The notes: generated by a model not told the origin, from the sequence alone. DNA of 64,000 bases from Microbacterium sp. BK668 (GCF_004362195.1 NZ_SNWG01000001.1:1240001-1304000); one strand, 5' to 3'. Positions 1 through 9,831 are shown, counted from the first letter of the stretch. Numbers and translations: made by a program.

Positions 1-217
1 AGCGACTGCCGGAACCCCTCGACACGTCCGCGATGCTATCGCCGATCGGGTCCGCTGGAGAGTCGTCAGGCATGGGGACGCGCGACGACAGCGGCGCCGG
101 CGCCGGAATTCGTGTGAAGAAATCCCGAACCGGATGTCGAATTGTCGGCCGCTTGTTCGCTGTCACTGTGACGGAGCCGGACAGGCCGGCTCGCGACCCC
201 GTGCAGGAGGCACTTCC

Positions 218-571
218 ATGTCCCAGTTTGCGATCCTCATCTACGAAGACCCGGCCTATTACGCGACTATGACCCCCGAAGGGTGGGCCGCGGTGGTCGA
301 CGCGCACAACGCGTTCACCACACAGGTCCCCGAGCTGGGTGGGACCCTGACGGGCGGAGGTGCGCTCGCGCCGGTGACGACGGCGACCGCGATCAAGGGC
401 GGCTCGGCGACGGACGGTCCGTTCGTCGAGAGCAAGGAGGCCCTGCTCGGCTACTACGTCGTCGAGGCGCGCGACGTCGACCTCGCGATCGAGATCGCCA
501 AGCTCTGCCCGGCCACGGGCGGCGGCGTCGAGGTCCGCCCGCTCATCGACCCCGCGACCAACCCGTTCTGA
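218..571 (+). CDS. YCII-related domain protein
   Basis: A 117-residue protein of the YCII/DGPF superfamily, a small ferredoxin-like fold of unsettled function, often linked to ECF sigma factors. The start MSQFAILIYEDPAYY and the later DGPFVESKEALLGYYVVEA stretch (about residues 68-86) are the family hallmarks; the DGPF motif is intact. The ATG at 218 has a clean AGGAGG at 205-210; an in-frame upstream start at 134 would add 28 residues unlike the family. No sigma factor gene is nearby and no DevR-like box lies upstream, so it may not belong to the stress island that follows. Family call firm, role unknown. Confidence 0.85.
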   Translation: MSQFAILIYEDPAYYATMTPEGWAAVVDAHNAFTTQVPELGGTLTGGGALAPVTTATAIKGGSATDGPFVESKEALLGYYVVEARDVDLAIEIAKLCPATGGGVEVRPLIDPATNPF

Positions 572-727
572 TCCTCGCCACGACGAGCCGAGCCACACAC
601 CGAGGGATGCCGCGGCAGCGGAGCCGGGTGGAGACCGGGCCGCGGCATCCGATCGACTCCTCGCGACGATCGGCGGCGGCGATAGGAGCGATACCGACGA
701 CGTGGTGCTCGGCTTTCCCCACTCCAC

Positions 728-741
728 GGGACCTTCGGCAC
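728..741 (+). promoter_or_regulatory. DevR-like box 1 (upstream of DUF805 gene)
   Basis: GGGACCTTCGGCAC matches the island consensus GGGACCTTCGRCCC at 13 of 14 positions. It ends 60 bases before the DUF805 start and would serve the DUF805-WS/DGAT pair. Confidence 0.5.
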
Positions 742-801
742 ATGACCGGAGCATCACGGGCGATGGGATGGACGCATCGATCACGAGCGGGAGGGCGGGC
801 C

Positions 802-1200
802 ATGTCATTCGTACAGGCGATCCAGGTCGGCTTCGCGAAGTACGCCGAGTTCCGAGGTCGTGCGAGTCGGCCGGAGTTCTGGTGGTGGATCCTGTTCACG
901 GTGCTCGTCTCGGCTGCGCTGAGCGCGATACCGGTGTACGGTTTCGACTTCGACACCGGACGATTCACCGCCCAGCCGGCCCTGACGGGGCTGTGGAGTA
1001 TCGTCATCCTGCTTCCGACGCTGGCGGTGACCGTGCGCCGGCTGCGGGACGCGGATCACCCGTGGGGGAACGTGTTCTGGGTGCTGCTTCCCGTGGCGGG
1101 CATGATCGTGCTGATCGTCCTGTGTGCCCAGGAGAGCCGAGCCGCGGTGCCCACCGCCGGCCGTGACGCAGACAGTGTCGCTCATCGGCCCGTGCTCTGA
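802..1200 (+). CDS. DUF805 membrane protein
   Basis: A 132-residue integral membrane protein of the DUF805 family. The start MSFVQAIQVGFAKYAEFRGRAS carries the typical amphipathic FxxYxxFxGRASRxEFW lead-in, followed by hydrophobic spans around residues 28-45, 62-80 and 92-108. The conserved VRRLRDADHP stretch (about 78-87) precedes the last span. The ATG at 802 follows a weak GAGGGCGGG ribosome site. It lies 60 bases downstream of a DevR-like box and 53 bases upstream of the WS/DGAT gene, so the two are probably co-transcribed. DUF805 proteins have no established biochemical role. Confidence 0.85.
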   Translation: MSFVQAIQVGFAKYAEFRGRASRPEFWWWILFTVLVSAALSAIPVYGFDFDTGRFTAQPALTGLWSIVILLPTLAVTVRRLRDADHPWGNVFWVLLPVAGMIVLIVLCAQESRAAVPTAGRDADSVAHRPVL

Positions 1201-1253
1201 GGCGCGCGCCGTTCCCGTCGGGCGGGTGCCGGCGCCGGTGTGACGGAGGACTC

Positions 1254-2519
1254 GTGCGTCCGGATCGGGCCATGCGAGCGGTCGATGAGGCCAACCTGAT
1301 TCTCGATCACGCGGGACAGGTCAACGTCTTCCTCGTCGCGGGGCTGCTTACGCCCGGCGGCTTCGTGGGGACGGACGGGCGGCTCGATCTCGGCGCCGTC
1401 CGGACGGCGGTGGCCCGACGCCTCGCCGACATCCCGACGCTGCGCCAGGTGCCCGCGCGCGTCGGCCGACGGCAGGAATGGCGGGACGTCGAGCCCGACC
1501 TGACGCTGCATGTGCGAGCTCTTCCGGCCGTCGAGCATCTCGAGGATCTCGAGCGGCGCTGCGGGGATCTGATGGCCGAACCGCTGTCGCGCGCTCGACC
1601 GCTCTGGGAGCTGCTCGTCGCCGCGGGCCCGGACGGCGGTGGTGCCCTGATCCTGAGGATCCACCACGCGATCGCGGACGGCGTGGCCGCCGCCGACCTG
1701 ATCCGGCGACTGCTCGAGGACAGTTCGCACCTCGCGAGCGCGTCCGATGCCCCGCTCGGCGCGGTCGGGTCAGACCTCGCGCCTGCTCCCTCCGCGCGTA
1801 CTCGGCCGCGCCGCCTCATCCTCAGCGCGCGGCGCATCGCCGCGACGCTCGTTGCCCGCGGTCTGCCCGACTCCGTTCTGCTGGGCGAGCGAAGCGACCG
1901 CCACGGCGTGATCTTCCTCGACGCCGACCTCGGCGCCGTCGCAGAGCGAGCCCATCGGGCATCGGCCACCGTGAACGATGTCGTCCTCGCCGTCGGCGCT
2001 GCGGGATACCGGGCGGCGCTCGCGGCATCCGGCTGCTCCGTTCCGTCCCACCTGCCCGTGTCGGTCCCGGTCGCGCTGCCGCGGAGGGCCGGCTTCCGCA
2101 ACGAAGTCGGTGTCATGCTCGTGCGGCTGCCGCTCACGGCATCCTCACCGGACGTCGCGCTCCGGGGGATCGCCGGTCAGACCCGGGAGCAGAAGGATCA
2201 GGCACGCCGACAGGGGACACTCGAACTGATGCGGGGCCCCGCGGGCGCGCGCCTGATGGATCGCCTCGCTCAGCGCCAGCACCTCGTGGCCGGCTTCGTC
2301 ACCAACGTGCCGGGACCCGAACACCGCATCGAGCTGGCGGGCGCATCGCTGACGCGGATCTGGCCCGTGGCCGTTCTCGCGGCGAACGTCCGCTTGGGTA
2401 TGGCGGCCACCTCGTACGCGGGCAGGCTGTGCTGCGGCATCCATTTCGATGCGGAGCACATCGACGGGTCCGCCGTGGCCGACGCGGTGCGGGATCGGTT
2501 GAAGACGTTCTCCGCGTGA
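1254..2519 (+). CDS. wax ester synthase/diacylglycerol acyltransferase (WS/DGAT) family protein
   Basis: A 421-residue acyltransferase of the WS/DGAT (condensation-like) family, which esterifies fatty alcohols or diacylglycerol with acyl-CoA to make storage lipid. The catalytic motif HHAIADG is intact (H137, H138, D142, G143) and PLW sits at 116-118; the C-terminal half has the family's TNVPGP stretch. The GTG at 1254 has ACGGAGGA just ahead of it. The protein is somewhat shorter than mycobacterial members (about 460). In Mycobacterium a WS/DGAT (Tgs1) is a classic DosR-regulon gene, so its position behind a DevR-like box and near a DevRS-like pair is suggestive. Substrate not determinable from sequence. 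Confidence 0.85.
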   Translation: MRPDRAMRAVDEANLILDHAGQVNVFLVAGLLTPGGFVGTDGRLDLGAVRTAVARRLADIPTLRQVPARVGRRQEWRDVEPDLTLHVRALPAVEHLEDLERRCGDLMAEPLSRARPLWELLVAAGPDGGGALILRIHHAIADGVAAADLIRRLLEDSSHLASASDAPLGAVGSDLAPAPSARTRPRRLILSARRIAATLVARGLPDSVLLGERSDRHGVIFLDADLGAVAERAHRASATVNDVVLAVGAAGYRAALAASGCSVPSHLPVSVPVALPRRAGFRNEVGVMLVRLPLTASSPDVALRGIAGQTREQKDQARRQGTLELMRGPAGARLMDRLAQRQHLVAGFVTNVPGPEHRIELAGASLTRIWPVAVLAANVRLGMAATSYAGRLCCGIHFDAEHIDGSAVADAVRDRLKTFSA

Positions 2520-2555
2520 GCCGTTCACAGTGGGCCGGGCGCCGCTCCGTCATCT

Positions 2556-3683
2556 CTACGGCGAGCCGGCGGCAGGGCTGAGGCTCCGGTCGAGGAACGC
2601 GACCACCCGCTCCCGCCACGCATCCGGGTCCTCTCGGAGCCCACCCGTATGGCCCGCCCCGGATATCACCCACACCTCGACCCGTCCCGCGCCGGCGGCG
2701 GCCAGGCGCGCGGCGACCGACTGCTCGTCGGGAACCTCGCCCGCGGCGATGAGCAGGTAGGGCGTGGTTCCGGATGCGCGGATGGAGTCGGCCAGCGTCG
2801 ACGGCGGCGCCGCGTCCGTCAGGCCGTCGACGAGGGCGTAGGTCATCCCGTCGAGTTGTGCCTGGACCGCGCCTCGGAACCCGTACTCCTCACTCAGCCA
2901 CGCCTTGTCGGCGGCCGTCCTGCCCGTGGCGCCCTCCGCGACGACAGCGCGAATGCGGTCGTCGGCGCCCGACGCCCCGATCGCCTCCTCCCCTCCCATC
3001 GAGAACCCGGCGGCTCCGATCCGGCCTGGATCGACGTCGGCCCGGCGGACGAGGAAGTCCACCCCTGCGCGGGTGTCGAGGTCGCCGTACCAGCCCAGCT
3101 CCATTCCCCGCCCGCCGCTGCCGCCATGTCCTCGGGCATCCGTCGCCAGCACGCCGTAGCCGGCGTGATTCAGCATGCGAGCGTGCCCCGCCAGGTCCGC
3201 TGCGACGCCGCCCGCTCCGTGCCGGAGGACGAGGGCCGCTCCATTACGCGACGGCAGGTACCAGCCGGAGAGCATCACGCCGTCGGCCGTCTCGATCGTG
3301 ACGGCCTGCCCACCGGACGGGACGGCCCCGGCGGGGGGATGCGGCGGAAGAACGGCCGCGAAAGCGATCGAGAGGGCATAGACGCCCACGAGGAGAGCGC
3401 CAGCGCACACCCCCGCCATGGCGCCGCCCCATGAGCGGAAGACCCTGATCGCGATGATGCACGCTGCGACGAAGGCCGAGACGCCGAGGAGGGCGACGCC
3501 GCCGAGGACCAGTGCGAGCCCGCCGCGGTCGAGTCGAGGCAGGCCCAGTCCGATGCCGAAGGAGACGAGGACCCAGGCGAGGATCGTCAGACCGCAGACG
3601 GAGAGCAGCGCGGTCGTCGATGACTGCCCCGGATGTCGGGCCGTTCGCGTGGCCGCTGCGCCCTCCCTCGAGCGCCTGTCCAT
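2556..3683 (-). CDS. alpha/beta hydrolase with N-terminal membrane segments
   Basis: A 375-residue protein with about three transmembrane helices (around residues 26-48, 56-80 and 88-112) followed by an extracytoplasmic or membrane-proximal serine hydrolase domain. The nucleophile elbow is GFSMGG with Ser228; RHGAGG (154-159) forms the oxyanion region and GAGH near residue 350 supplies the likely catalytic His. The start at 3683 is chosen because the upstream open frame runs through a DevR-like box; no strong ribosome site is visible, in keeping with a leaderless or short-leader mRNA. Converges with the WS/DGAT gene. Substrate unknown. Confidence 0.8.
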   Translation of the reverse strand: MDRRSREGAAATRTARHPGQSSTTALLSVCGLTILAWVLVSFGIGLGLPRLDRGGLALVLGGVALLGVSAFVAACIIAIRVFRSWGGAMAGVCAGALLVGVYALSIAFAAVLPPHPPAGAVPSGGQAVTIETADGVMLSGWYLPSRNGAALVLRHGAGGVAADLAGHARMLNHAGYGVLATDARGHGGSGGRGMELGWYGDLDTRAGVDFLVRRADVDPGRIGAAGFSMGGEEAIGASGADDRIRAVVAEGATGRTAADKAWLSEEYGFRGAVQAQLDGMTYALVDGLTDAAPPSTLADSIRASGTTPYLLIAAGEVPDEQSVAARLAAAGAGRVEVWVISGAGHTGGLREDPDAWRERVVAFLDRSLSPAAGSP

Positions 3684-3717
3684 AGCGCGAGCCTCTCGCG
3701 CACCGCTCGGATACGCC

Positions 3718-3731
3718 GGGCCCAAGGTCCC
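3718..3731 (-). promoter_or_regulatory. DevR-like box 2 (alpha/beta hydrolase promoter)
   Basis: On the minus strand the site reads GGGACCTTGGGCCC. It ends 34 bases before the hydrolase ATG, the same spacing as in front of the PEP synthase and two usp genes. Confidence 0.6.
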
Positions 3732-3791
3732 GCGGAGGTCCGCGGGACGCGCGCGGCTCCGCTCGATCGTGCGCCGATCGGGCGGATCCGT

Positions 3792-3805
3792 ATGACTTTG
3801 GTCCC
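3792..3805 (+). promoter_or_regulatory. DevR-like box 3 (usp1 promoter)
   Basis: ATGACTTTGGTCCC keeps one full GGTCCC half-site and a degenerate partner half (the only box with its strong half toward the gene). It ends 35 bases before the usp1 ATG; a GATACT -10-like hexamer (3829-3834) lies 6 bases before that ATG, so the transcript may be leaderless. Confidence 0.55.
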
Positions 3806-3840
3806 GGGTCCCGGCCGGTCTGCCCGGGGATACTCTCGCC

Positions 3841-4320
3841 ATGAACCCCGATCCCGACCCCACCCGCGTCCTCGTCGGCGTCGACGGATCCGCTTCCTCG
3901 GTCGAGGCGCTCCGGTACGCCGACGGCGTCTCGAAGGCCCTGGGACGCCCGCTCGAAGTGATCACCACGTGGGTGTCTCCCATGTCCGGCGGCTACTACT
4001 CCCGCGGCGAGTGGCCCCCGGAGGACGACGCGCAGGCCGCGCAGCGCGACGCGATCGCCACGGTCTTCGGTGACACGCCTCCGCCCCGACTCAGTGCGCG
4101 AGTCGTCCCGGGGCCGGCGGCATCCACCCTCATCGAGGAGAGCAAGACGGCCGGCATGCTCGTCCTCGGGAGCCGAGGGCACGGCGGCTTCGCCGGCATG
4201 ATGCTCGGCTCGGTCAGTTCCGCCTGCGCGCATCACGCGCATTGCCCCGTGCTGATCGTGCGCGGACCGGCGCCGGACGGAGCCGCCGCATCGATCAGTG
4301 CGCAGCAAGACGCGGGATGA
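3841..4320 (+). CDS. universal stress protein (single Usp domain)
   Basis: A 159-residue single-domain universal stress protein. It opens with the standard RVLVGVDGSASSVEAL strand-loop and carries the ATP-binding signature GSRGHGGFAGMMLGSVS (G-x2-G-x9-G-S type) near residues 109-125, followed by HCPVLIV. This is an ATP-binding Usp subtype. No ribosome site is apparent; GATACT ends 6 bases upstream, consistent with leaderless translation, and a DevR-like box lies 35 bases before the ATG. Usp genes are the most abundant class in mycobacterial DosR regulons. Converges on the PEP synthase gene across a GC-rich repeat. Confidence 0.9.
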   Translation: MNPDPDPTRVLVGVDGSASSVEALRYADGVSKALGRPLEVITTWVSPMSGGYYSRGEWPPEDDAQAAQRDAIATVFGDTPPPRLSARVVPGPAASTLIEESKTAGMLVLGSRGHGGFAGMMLGSVSSACAHHAHCPVLIVRGPAPDGAAASISAQQDAG

Positions 4321-4339
4321 TCACCGGCCGGGGCCGTCC

Positions 4340-4410
4340 GACCGCCACCGCGCCCGGGGCGCCGCGACCGCCACGCGCCCCGGGCGCCGCGGCCGCCACC
4401 GCGCCCGGTT
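4340..4410. repeat. GC-rich imperfect tandem repeat with terminator-like hairpin
   Basis: Three imperfect units of about 25 bases (4340-4365, 4366-4390, 4391-4410) sharing GACCGCCACCGCGCCCGG. Copies of GCGCCCGGGGCGC (4350-4362) and its reverse complement (4375-4387) can pair as a 13-bp stem with a 12-base loop. Lies between the converging usp1 and PEP synthase genes, so probably a bidirectional terminator. Confidence 0.6.
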
Positions 4411-4425
4411 CGAGCCGCCTCCCGC

Positions 4426-6855
4426 TCATCCCGCCGCAATCGCGGCCCGCTCGCCCAGGCGCAGCCACGTCGAGATGACGGCATCCGGATTCAAAGACAT
4501 CGAACGGATGCCGCGCTCCATGAGCCACGCGGCGAAATCCGGGTGATCCGACGGGCCCTGGCCGCAGATCCCGACGTACTTGCCGTGTCTGTTGCAGGCG
4601 GCGATCGCGAGGTCGAGGAGGTCGAGGACGGCCGGGTCGCGCTCGTCGAAAGCGGGCGCCACGAGCTCCGAATCGCGGTCGACGCCGAGAGTCAGCTGGG
4701 TCAGGTCGTTCGATCCGATCGAGAAGCCGTCGAACAGCTCGAGGAACTCGTCGGCGCGAAGGGCGTTGGAGGGGATCTCGCACATCATCATGACCTCGAG
4801 CCCGTTGACGCCCCGGCTCAAGCCGTTGCGCGCCATCGCCGCCAGCGCCTCCTCGGCTTCCTGCGGCGTGCGCACGAACGGGACCATGACCTGGAGATTC
4901 GTCAGCCCCATCACGTCGCGCACGTACCTGAGCGCCTCGCACTCCATCGCGAAGCAGTCGGCGAAGCGCTCGGTCGCGTAGCGGGAGGCGCCCCGCCATC
5001 CGAGCATCGGGTTCTCCTCTGTGGGCTCGAACAGCTCACCGCCGAGCAGGCCGGCGTACTCGTTGGTCTTGAAGTCGCTCAGTCGCACGATGACGGGCTT
5101 CGGCGCGAAGGCGGCGGCGATGCTCGACATCCCTTCGGCGACCCGCTGCACGAAGAACTGCCGCGGCGACGCATAGGCCGCCGTGCGGGCCAGCACTTCG
5201 CCGCGAAGCGGCTCCGGCACCTCATCGACGCGCGCGAGGGCCTGCGGATGGATGCCGATCATGGTGCTGACGATGAACTCCAGGCGCGCAAGGCCGACGC
5301 CGGAGTTGGGCAGGGCCGCGAGCGAGAACGCCTGGTCGGGCACGGCGACGTTGAGCATGACCTCGACGGGAAGCGCCGGCAGGTCGTCGACCGCCGTCTC
5401 CTCCACGGAATAGTCGAGCCGCCCGCGGTAGACCAGGCCGTCGTCGCCCGCGGCGCACGAGACGGTGACGCCGTCGCCGTCATCGAGCGTCCGGGTCGCA
5501 TCGAGCGTTCCGACCACCGCCGGGATGCCGAGCTCGCGCGCGACGATCGCGGCGTGACACGTGCGGCCTCCGCGGTTGGTCACGATGGCCGCGGCTCGGC
5601 GCATGATGGGCTCCCAGTCGGGGTCGGTCCGATCGGCGACCAGCACGTCCCCCTCGTGGAAGAGGTGCATCTCGCCGAGATCGTGCATGACCCGGGCACG
5701 GCCCGCGCCGATCTTCGTCCCGACGGCGCGGCCGCGGGCGAGCACTTCGCCCGGCGCCGTCAGCGTGTACCGCTGGAGCCGCTTCCGGTCGTGATTCGCG
5801 ACAGTGGTCTCGGGCCTGGCCTGCACGATGTAGAGCTTCCCGTCGAGACCGTCGCGGGCCCACTCGATGTCCATGGGGCGCCCGTAGTGCTCCTCGATGG
5901 TGAGCGCGGCCCGCGCCAGCTCCTCGACGTCGGTGTCCGAGATGCTGAAGACAACCCGATCCGCGGCGGGGACGTCGACCGTCTCCGTGCTCGTTCCCAC
6001 GCCCGTGCCGGCCGCGAATCGCATCGCGATCGCCTTCGTGCCGACCTCGCGCTTCAGGATCGCAGGGCGACCCGCGCGCAGGGCGGGCTTGTACACGCAG
6101 TACTCGTCCGGGTTCACCGCGCCCTGCACCACGGTCTCGCCGAGGCCGTACGCGCTCGTGACCAGCACGACATCGTCGAACCCGGACTCGGTGTCGACGG
6201 TGAACATCACGCCGGACGACCCGACATCCGACCGGACCATCCGCTGGACTCCTGCAGAGATCGCGACCGACTCGCCCGCGAAGCCGTGCTGCGCGCGATA
6301 GACGATGGCGCGATCGGTGTACAGCGAGGCGAAGACGCTGCGCACGGCATCCAGCACGTTCTCGGCTCCCGCGATGTGGAGGTACGTCTCCTGCTGGCCG
6401 GCGAAGGAGGCGTCGGGGAGGTCTTCGGCGGTCGCGGAGGAGCGCACCGCCCACGTCACGTCGGCTGGGTGGTCCTGAACGGCGACCAGCGTGTCATGCG
6501 CCGAGCGGATGTCCCGCTCGAGGTCGCTGGGGAAGGGCTGGCTCAGCACCCACTGGCGGATCGAAGCGGCGGTCTCGGCGAGGGCGTCGACGTCTTCGGG
6601 ATCCAGCCTCGAGATGGCCTCCTCGATGCGCCGGTCGAGGTCGTCGTGGCGCAGGAACGCGCGGAACGCGGCGGCGGTCGTCGCGTAGCCTTCGGGCACG
6701 CGCACGCCGGCGCGCGAGAGCGAGCCGATCATCTCTCCGAGCGACGCGTTCTTGCCGCCGACCCGGGGAAGATCCGCCATCGAGATGTCTCGAAACCACA
6801 GGATGCTGTCCATCGGCCCATCACCGTGCGAGCCCCGGCCGGAATACGCGTTCAT
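4426..6855 (-). CDS. ppsA: phosphoenolpyruvate synthase (pyruvate, water dikinase)
   Basis: An 809-residue PEP synthase that converts pyruvate and ATP to PEP, AMP and phosphate. Domain order is normal: N-terminal ATP-grasp/pyruvate-phosphate dikinase domain ([11 protein letters not shown] near the start), central phosphohistidine domain with [21 protein letters not shown], and a C-terminal TIM barrel with [16 protein letters not shown] and CGQGPSD. Length fits the family (about 790-810). The ATG at 6855 overlaps the ATPase stop as ATGA, indicating translational coupling; a second Met at 6813 is less likely. A DevR-like box lies 34 bases upstream inside the ATPase gene, so it may also have its own promoter. 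Probably reroutes carbon under energy limitation. Confidence 0.9.
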   Translation of the reverse strand: MNAYSGRGSHGDGPMDSILWFRDISMADLPRVGGKNASLGEMIGSLSRAGVRVPEGYATTAAAFRAFLRHDDLDRRIEEAISRLDPEDVDALAETAASIRQWVLSQPFPSDLERDIRSAHDTLVAVQDHPADVTWAVRSSATAEDLPDASFAGQQETYLHIAGAENVLDAVRSVFASLYTDRAIVYRAQHGFAGESVAISAGVQRMVRSDVGSSGVMFTVDTESGFDDVVLVTSAYGLGETVVQGAVNPDEYCVYKPALRAGRPAILKREVGTKAIAMRFAAGTGVGTSTETVDVPAADRVVFSISDTDVEELARAALTIEEHYGRPMDIEWARDGLDGKLYIVQARPETTVANHDRKRLQRYTLTAPGEVLARGRAVGTKIGAGRARVMHDLGEMHLFHEGDVLVADRTDPDWEPIMRRAAAIVTNRGGRTCHAAIVARELGIPAVVGTLDATRTLDDGDGVTVSCAAGDDGLVYRGRLDYSVEETAVDDLPALPVEVMLNVAVPDQAFSLAALPNSGVGLARLEFIVSTMIGIHPQALARVDEVPEPLRGEVLARTAAYASPRQFFVQRVAEGMSSIAAAFAPKPVIVRLSDFKTNEYAGLLGGELFEPTEENPMLGWRGASRYATERFADCFAMECEALRYVRDVMGLTNLQVMVPFVRTPQEAEEALAAMARNGLSRGVNGLEVMMMCEIPSNALRADEFLELFDGFSIGSNDLTQLTLGVDRDSELVAPAFDERDPAVLDLLDLAIAACNRHGKYVGICGQGPSDHPDFAAWLMERGIRSMSLNPDAVISTWLRLGERAAIAAG

Positions 6856-8783
6856 GGCTCCAGGCTCGCCCCGCCGGCGGCGCGGGCAGGGGCCGAAGGT
6901 CCCGCAGAGGCTGCGGAGGGCGTCCTGCCAGCGCCGAGGTCCTCGCGCACGAGTTCGACGGCCGGCCCGCGGAGAGCCCGCAGAGCGAAGAGGATCGTCG
7001 CGAGATCGACGAGCTCCTGGATGAGCGCACCGGCGACGGCGGGGATGACGCCCGTCGTGGCCACGAGCATCAGTCCGATGCTCGCGCCGATACCGACCCA
7101 GATCGCCAGCAGGGCCACCTGCATCGTTCGGCGCCCGATCGAGATCGCCTCCGCGACCTTGGCGAGGGAATCGACGAGGATCACGACAGCGGCGGCCTCG
7201 CCCGCCGCGGTCGCACCCTTGGCACTCATCGCGATCCCCACGTCAGTGGCGGCGAGCACGGGCGCATCGTTGACGCCGTCCCCGACCATCAGGACGGGTC
7301 GTGGTGCCAGACCTGCGGCGAGGTCGATCTTCTGCCGGGGCAGCAGTTCGGCGTGCACCTCGTGGATGCCGACGGCGTCGCCGATCGAGCGGGCCGTGTC
7401 GTGCGCGTCTCCGGTCAGCATCGCGATGCGGGGGATGCCGTGTTCCCGCAGCCACCCCACGACCCCTCGTGCCTCGGTCCTCGGACCGTCGGAGAGGATG
7501 AGGCTCCCCGCGTAGCGCCCGTCCACGGCGACATACGCCGCCGCTTCCCCCGGCTCGGTCCGTGCGGGGTCGATCTCGCCGGTGAGCGAGGACACGAAGC
7601 GCCGCTTGCCCACGGCGACCGACCGCCCCGCGATGAGCGCGCTCACGCCGTCGGTCGCCACCTCTTCGGCCCTGGTTGCGCTCACGAGCTCGAGGCCTCG
7701 ATCGAGGGCGGCGCTGCGGACCCCGTCGGCGAGCGCGTGCGTCGAATACTGCTCGGCCGATGCGGCGAGGCGCAGCAGATCCTCGGCGGGGAAACCGGGC
7801 TCGGGCCGCACGTCGACGAGGATCGCCTTGCCTCGAGTGAGAGTGCCGGTCTTGTCGAAGGCAACGGTCCGGATCCGCGAGAGGCTCTCTATGGCGGCGC
7901 CATCCTTCACCACGATCCCCGAACGCGCCGCGCGCGACATGCCGCTGACGAAGGCGACCGGTGCTGCGATGAGGAGCGGGCAGGGAGTCGCCAGGACCAG
8001 CACCTCGGCGAAGCGCGCCGGATCTCCGGAGAACAGCCACGCGAGTCCGGCGATGGCGAGCGAGACGGCGGTGAAGGGTATGGCGAAGCGGTCGGCCAGG
8101 CTGACGACGGGGGCGCGGGAGGACTCGGCATCCCGCACGAGCGCCACGATCTGCTGGTACTGGCTCTCCTCGCTCCTGCGGATCGCGCGCATGCGGACGA
8201 GCCGGGTCCCGTTGACGGCGCCGGACAGGATCTCGTCGCCCGACGACCGGGTCACCGGCATGCTCTCCCCGGTGAGCGATGACTCGTCGAAGCTCGCTTC
8301 GGCGGTGAGCAGGATGCCGTCCACGGGAACGACCTCCGCAGGGCGGACCACGAGCAGGTCGCCGACTTCGACATCGTCGACCGGGACGTCGTCGACTCGA
8401 TCAAGCGTCTCATCGCTCGTCCGGTGCGCGATACGGGGGGATCTGTCGAGGAGGGCCGAGAGGTCTCGACGAGCTCGCCGCGCCGCGAAATCCTCCAGCG
8501 CCTCGCCCCCGGCGAGCATGAGGACGATGATGAGCGCAGCGACGTATTCGCCGACCGCGAGAGTGGCGATCATCGCGATGATGGCCAGGACGTCGAGCCC
8601 GACGTGACCTCGGAGGACGTCCCGTACCATGCGGGCGATGGTCCAGGCGACGAAGATCGTCACCCACACGGTCGCCGTCCATCGCGCCGCCCGGGGGGCT
8701 TCCGACAGCGACAGCCCGATGACGATCGCGAGGATCAGCGCGGTCAGGACGATGACGGCGTAGCGGTGGAACAAGCGCGTCAC
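6852..8783 (-). CDS. heavy-metal-type P-type ATPase (TPC motif)
   Basis: A 643-residue P1B-like cation ATPase. The phosphorylated aspartate is D310 in DKTGTLT, the actuator TGES is at 171-174 and a GDGVNDAP hinge follows in the C-terminal half. The intramembrane motif is TPC (266-268) rather than CPC or SPC, so ion specificity cannot be read from known subgroups. There is no N-terminal metal-binding domain; hydrophobic spans occupy about 8-25, 36-50, 62-92, 235-280 and the region after residue 555. It lies 19 bases downstream of the CPBP protease gene and overlaps the PEP synthase start, so the three probably form one operon. Confidence 0.85.
   Translation of the reverse strand: MTRLFHRYAVIVLTALILAIVIGLSLSEAPRAARWTATVWVTIFVAWTIARMVRDVLRGHVGLDVLAIIAMIATLAVGEYVAALIIVLMLAGGEALEDFAARRARRDLSALLDRSPRIAHRTSDETLDRVDDVPVDDVEVGDLLVVRPAEVVPVDGILLTAEASFDESSLTGESMPVTRSSGDEILSGAVNGTRLVRMRAIRRSEESQYQQIVALVRDAESSRAPVVSLADRFAIPFTAVSLAIAGLAWLFSGDPARFAEVLVLATPCPLLIAAPVAFVSGMSRAARSGIVVKDGAAIESLSRIRTVAFDKTGTLTRGKAILVDVRPEPGFPAEDLLRLAASAEQYSTHALADGVRSAALDRGLELVSATRAEEVATDGVSALIAGRSVAVGKRRFVSSLTGEIDPARTEPGEAAAYVAVDGRYAGSLILSDGPRTEARGVVGWLREHGIPRIAMLTGDAHDTARSIGDAVGIHEVHAELLPRQKIDLAAGLAPRPVLMVGDGVNDAPVLAATDVGIAMSAKGATAAGEAAAVVILVDSLAKVAEAISIGRRTMQVALLAIWVGIGASIGLMLVATTGVIPAVAGALIQELVDLATILFALRALRGPAVELVREDLGAGRTPSAASAGPSAPARAAGGASLEP
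6890..6903 (-). promoter_or_regulatory. DevR-like box 4 (inside ATPase gene, before PEP synthase)
   Basis: Minus strand GGGACCTTCGGCCC, a full consensus match, 34 bases before the ppsA ATG although it lies in the last codons of the ATPase gene. Suggests an internal promoter. Confidence 0.6.
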
Positions 8784-8802
8784 TCCGATCGACTCCCCTG
8801 AC

Positions 8803-9780
8803 TCAGCCGAGCGCCATCGCGAGGAAGGTGAAGATCGCCACGTCGCTCAGGGTGTGGATGAACCACGCCCAGAAGAGACCGCGCGTCTCGATCATCGCCT
8901 TGCCCAGGATCCAGCCCATGAAGACCGACGCGACGGCGCCGAGAGGTCCGCCGGGCACGCCGAAGTAGTGAGCGATGCCGAAGAAGGCGGCCGACATCCA
9001 CAGCGCCTGCACGCTTCCGAGCGGCTGCTCGAGGGTCGCGATCACCGGGGCGCGGTAGGTCATCTCCTCGTTGAAGGCGTTGATCGACGCGAACAGCAGG
9101 ATGGCGGGCAGGAGTGGCAGCACGGCGATCAGCTCCGCCGCGCTGGGCCGGGCGATCAGCCACTGGACGGTGAAGAGCGCCGCGGCGATGCCGAATCCCC
9201 ACACGAGACCGAACTTCCACCAGGGGTCGCGCCGCGGAAACCCGAGAAGGCGTGCAGGGCGCAGCGGAGCATCCAGCTCGCCGGTCGTGAGGAAGAACCG
9301 GCGTCTGTCGAAGCCGAGAAGCAGGAGCACTCCGATCATCGCGGCGGCGATGATGAGCTTCGCGCTCTGCTCGACCATCATCCGCTCGGCGAAGCCGCCT
9401 GACGGTGCGAGGTCCGCGAGCGGGCGCAGAGCCTGGGTGAGCACGGGGAGGGCCTGGAGGAGCAGGGACAGCGCCGCCAGCGTGACCGCGAACCGCCACA
9501 GCGGCCGCGCCGGCCGCCACCAGATCCCGCTCAGCGCCACGCCGACGGCGACGCCCGCCTGCAGCCAGGGAAGCCACCGCGGCGTCGACTGACCGACCAG
9601 CGCCCATCCGATCGCCGGCAGGGCGCTGACGATGACGATCAGCCCCCAGGCCACAGCGACGGCCTGGCGCGTGGCGGAGCGGGGGAGGAGGGCAGCCTGA
9701 CCGGGGTCGTCCGCGGGCTCGCTCGCAGGAGGGGCCGCGGGCGCAGCGCGGTCCGGCACATTCGCTCCGGAGTCGGTCAT
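8803..9780 (-). CDS. CPBP-family intramembrane metalloprotease (CAAX protease-like)
   Basis: A 325-residue polytopic membrane protein with about eight hydrophobic spans and the CPBP/ABI hallmark motifs: NEEMTYR (EExxxR) near residue 231, FGIAHYFG near 264 and HTLSD near 309. These residues coordinate the catalytic zinc in Rce1-like enzymes. The first 35 residues are Pro/Ala-rich and cytoplasmic. The ATG at 9780 follows GGAAGGAG at 8 bases, and a DevR-like box lies 51 bases upstream. It heads the probable CPBP-ATPase-PEP synthase operon, diverging from the sensor kinase gene. Substrate unknown. Confidence 0.85.
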   Translation of the reverse strand: MTDSGANVPDRAAPAAPPASEPADDPGQAALLPRSATRQAVAVAWGLIVIVSALPAIGWALVGQSTPRWLPWLQAGVAVGVALSGIWWRPARPLWRFAVTLAALSLLLQALPVLTQALRPLADLAPSGGFAERMMVEQSAKLIIAAAMIGVLLLLGFDRRRFFLTTGELDAPLRPARLLGFPRRDPWWKFGLVWGFGIAAALFTVQWLIARPSAAELIAVLPLLPAILLFASINAFNEEMTYRAPVIATLEQPLGSVQALWMSAAFFGIAHYFGVPGGPLGAVASVFMGWILGKAMIETRGLFWAWFIHTLSDVAIFTFLAMALG

Positions 9781-9831
9781 GGCAAATGCTCCTTCCGCTC
9801 CCCAGGCCACCGCGGACTGCGGCGGACAGGA

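Noticed and set aside
1..73. A minus-strand open frame starting MPDDSPADPIGDSIADVS that runs off the left edge
   Set aside because: Only 24 codons visible, no ribosome site or promoter, and no recognisable family; it could be a divergent gene start but cannot be supported.
33..272. 79-codon plus-strand frame overlapping the YCII gene start
   Set aside because: Runs into the YCII gene in another frame and encodes an Arg/Ser-rich low-complexity product with no family signal.
4340..4410. GC-rich repeat considered as a CRISPR-like or mobile-element end
   Set aside because: Units of only 25 bases abut each other without spacers and there are no cas, transposase or target-site duplication signs; terminator hairpin is simpler.
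4543..7515. 990-codon plus-strand frame opposite the PEP synthase and ATPase genes
   Set aside because: Antisense shadow of two well-conserved genes in high-GC DNA; product is Arg/Ala/Gly/His-rich without domains.
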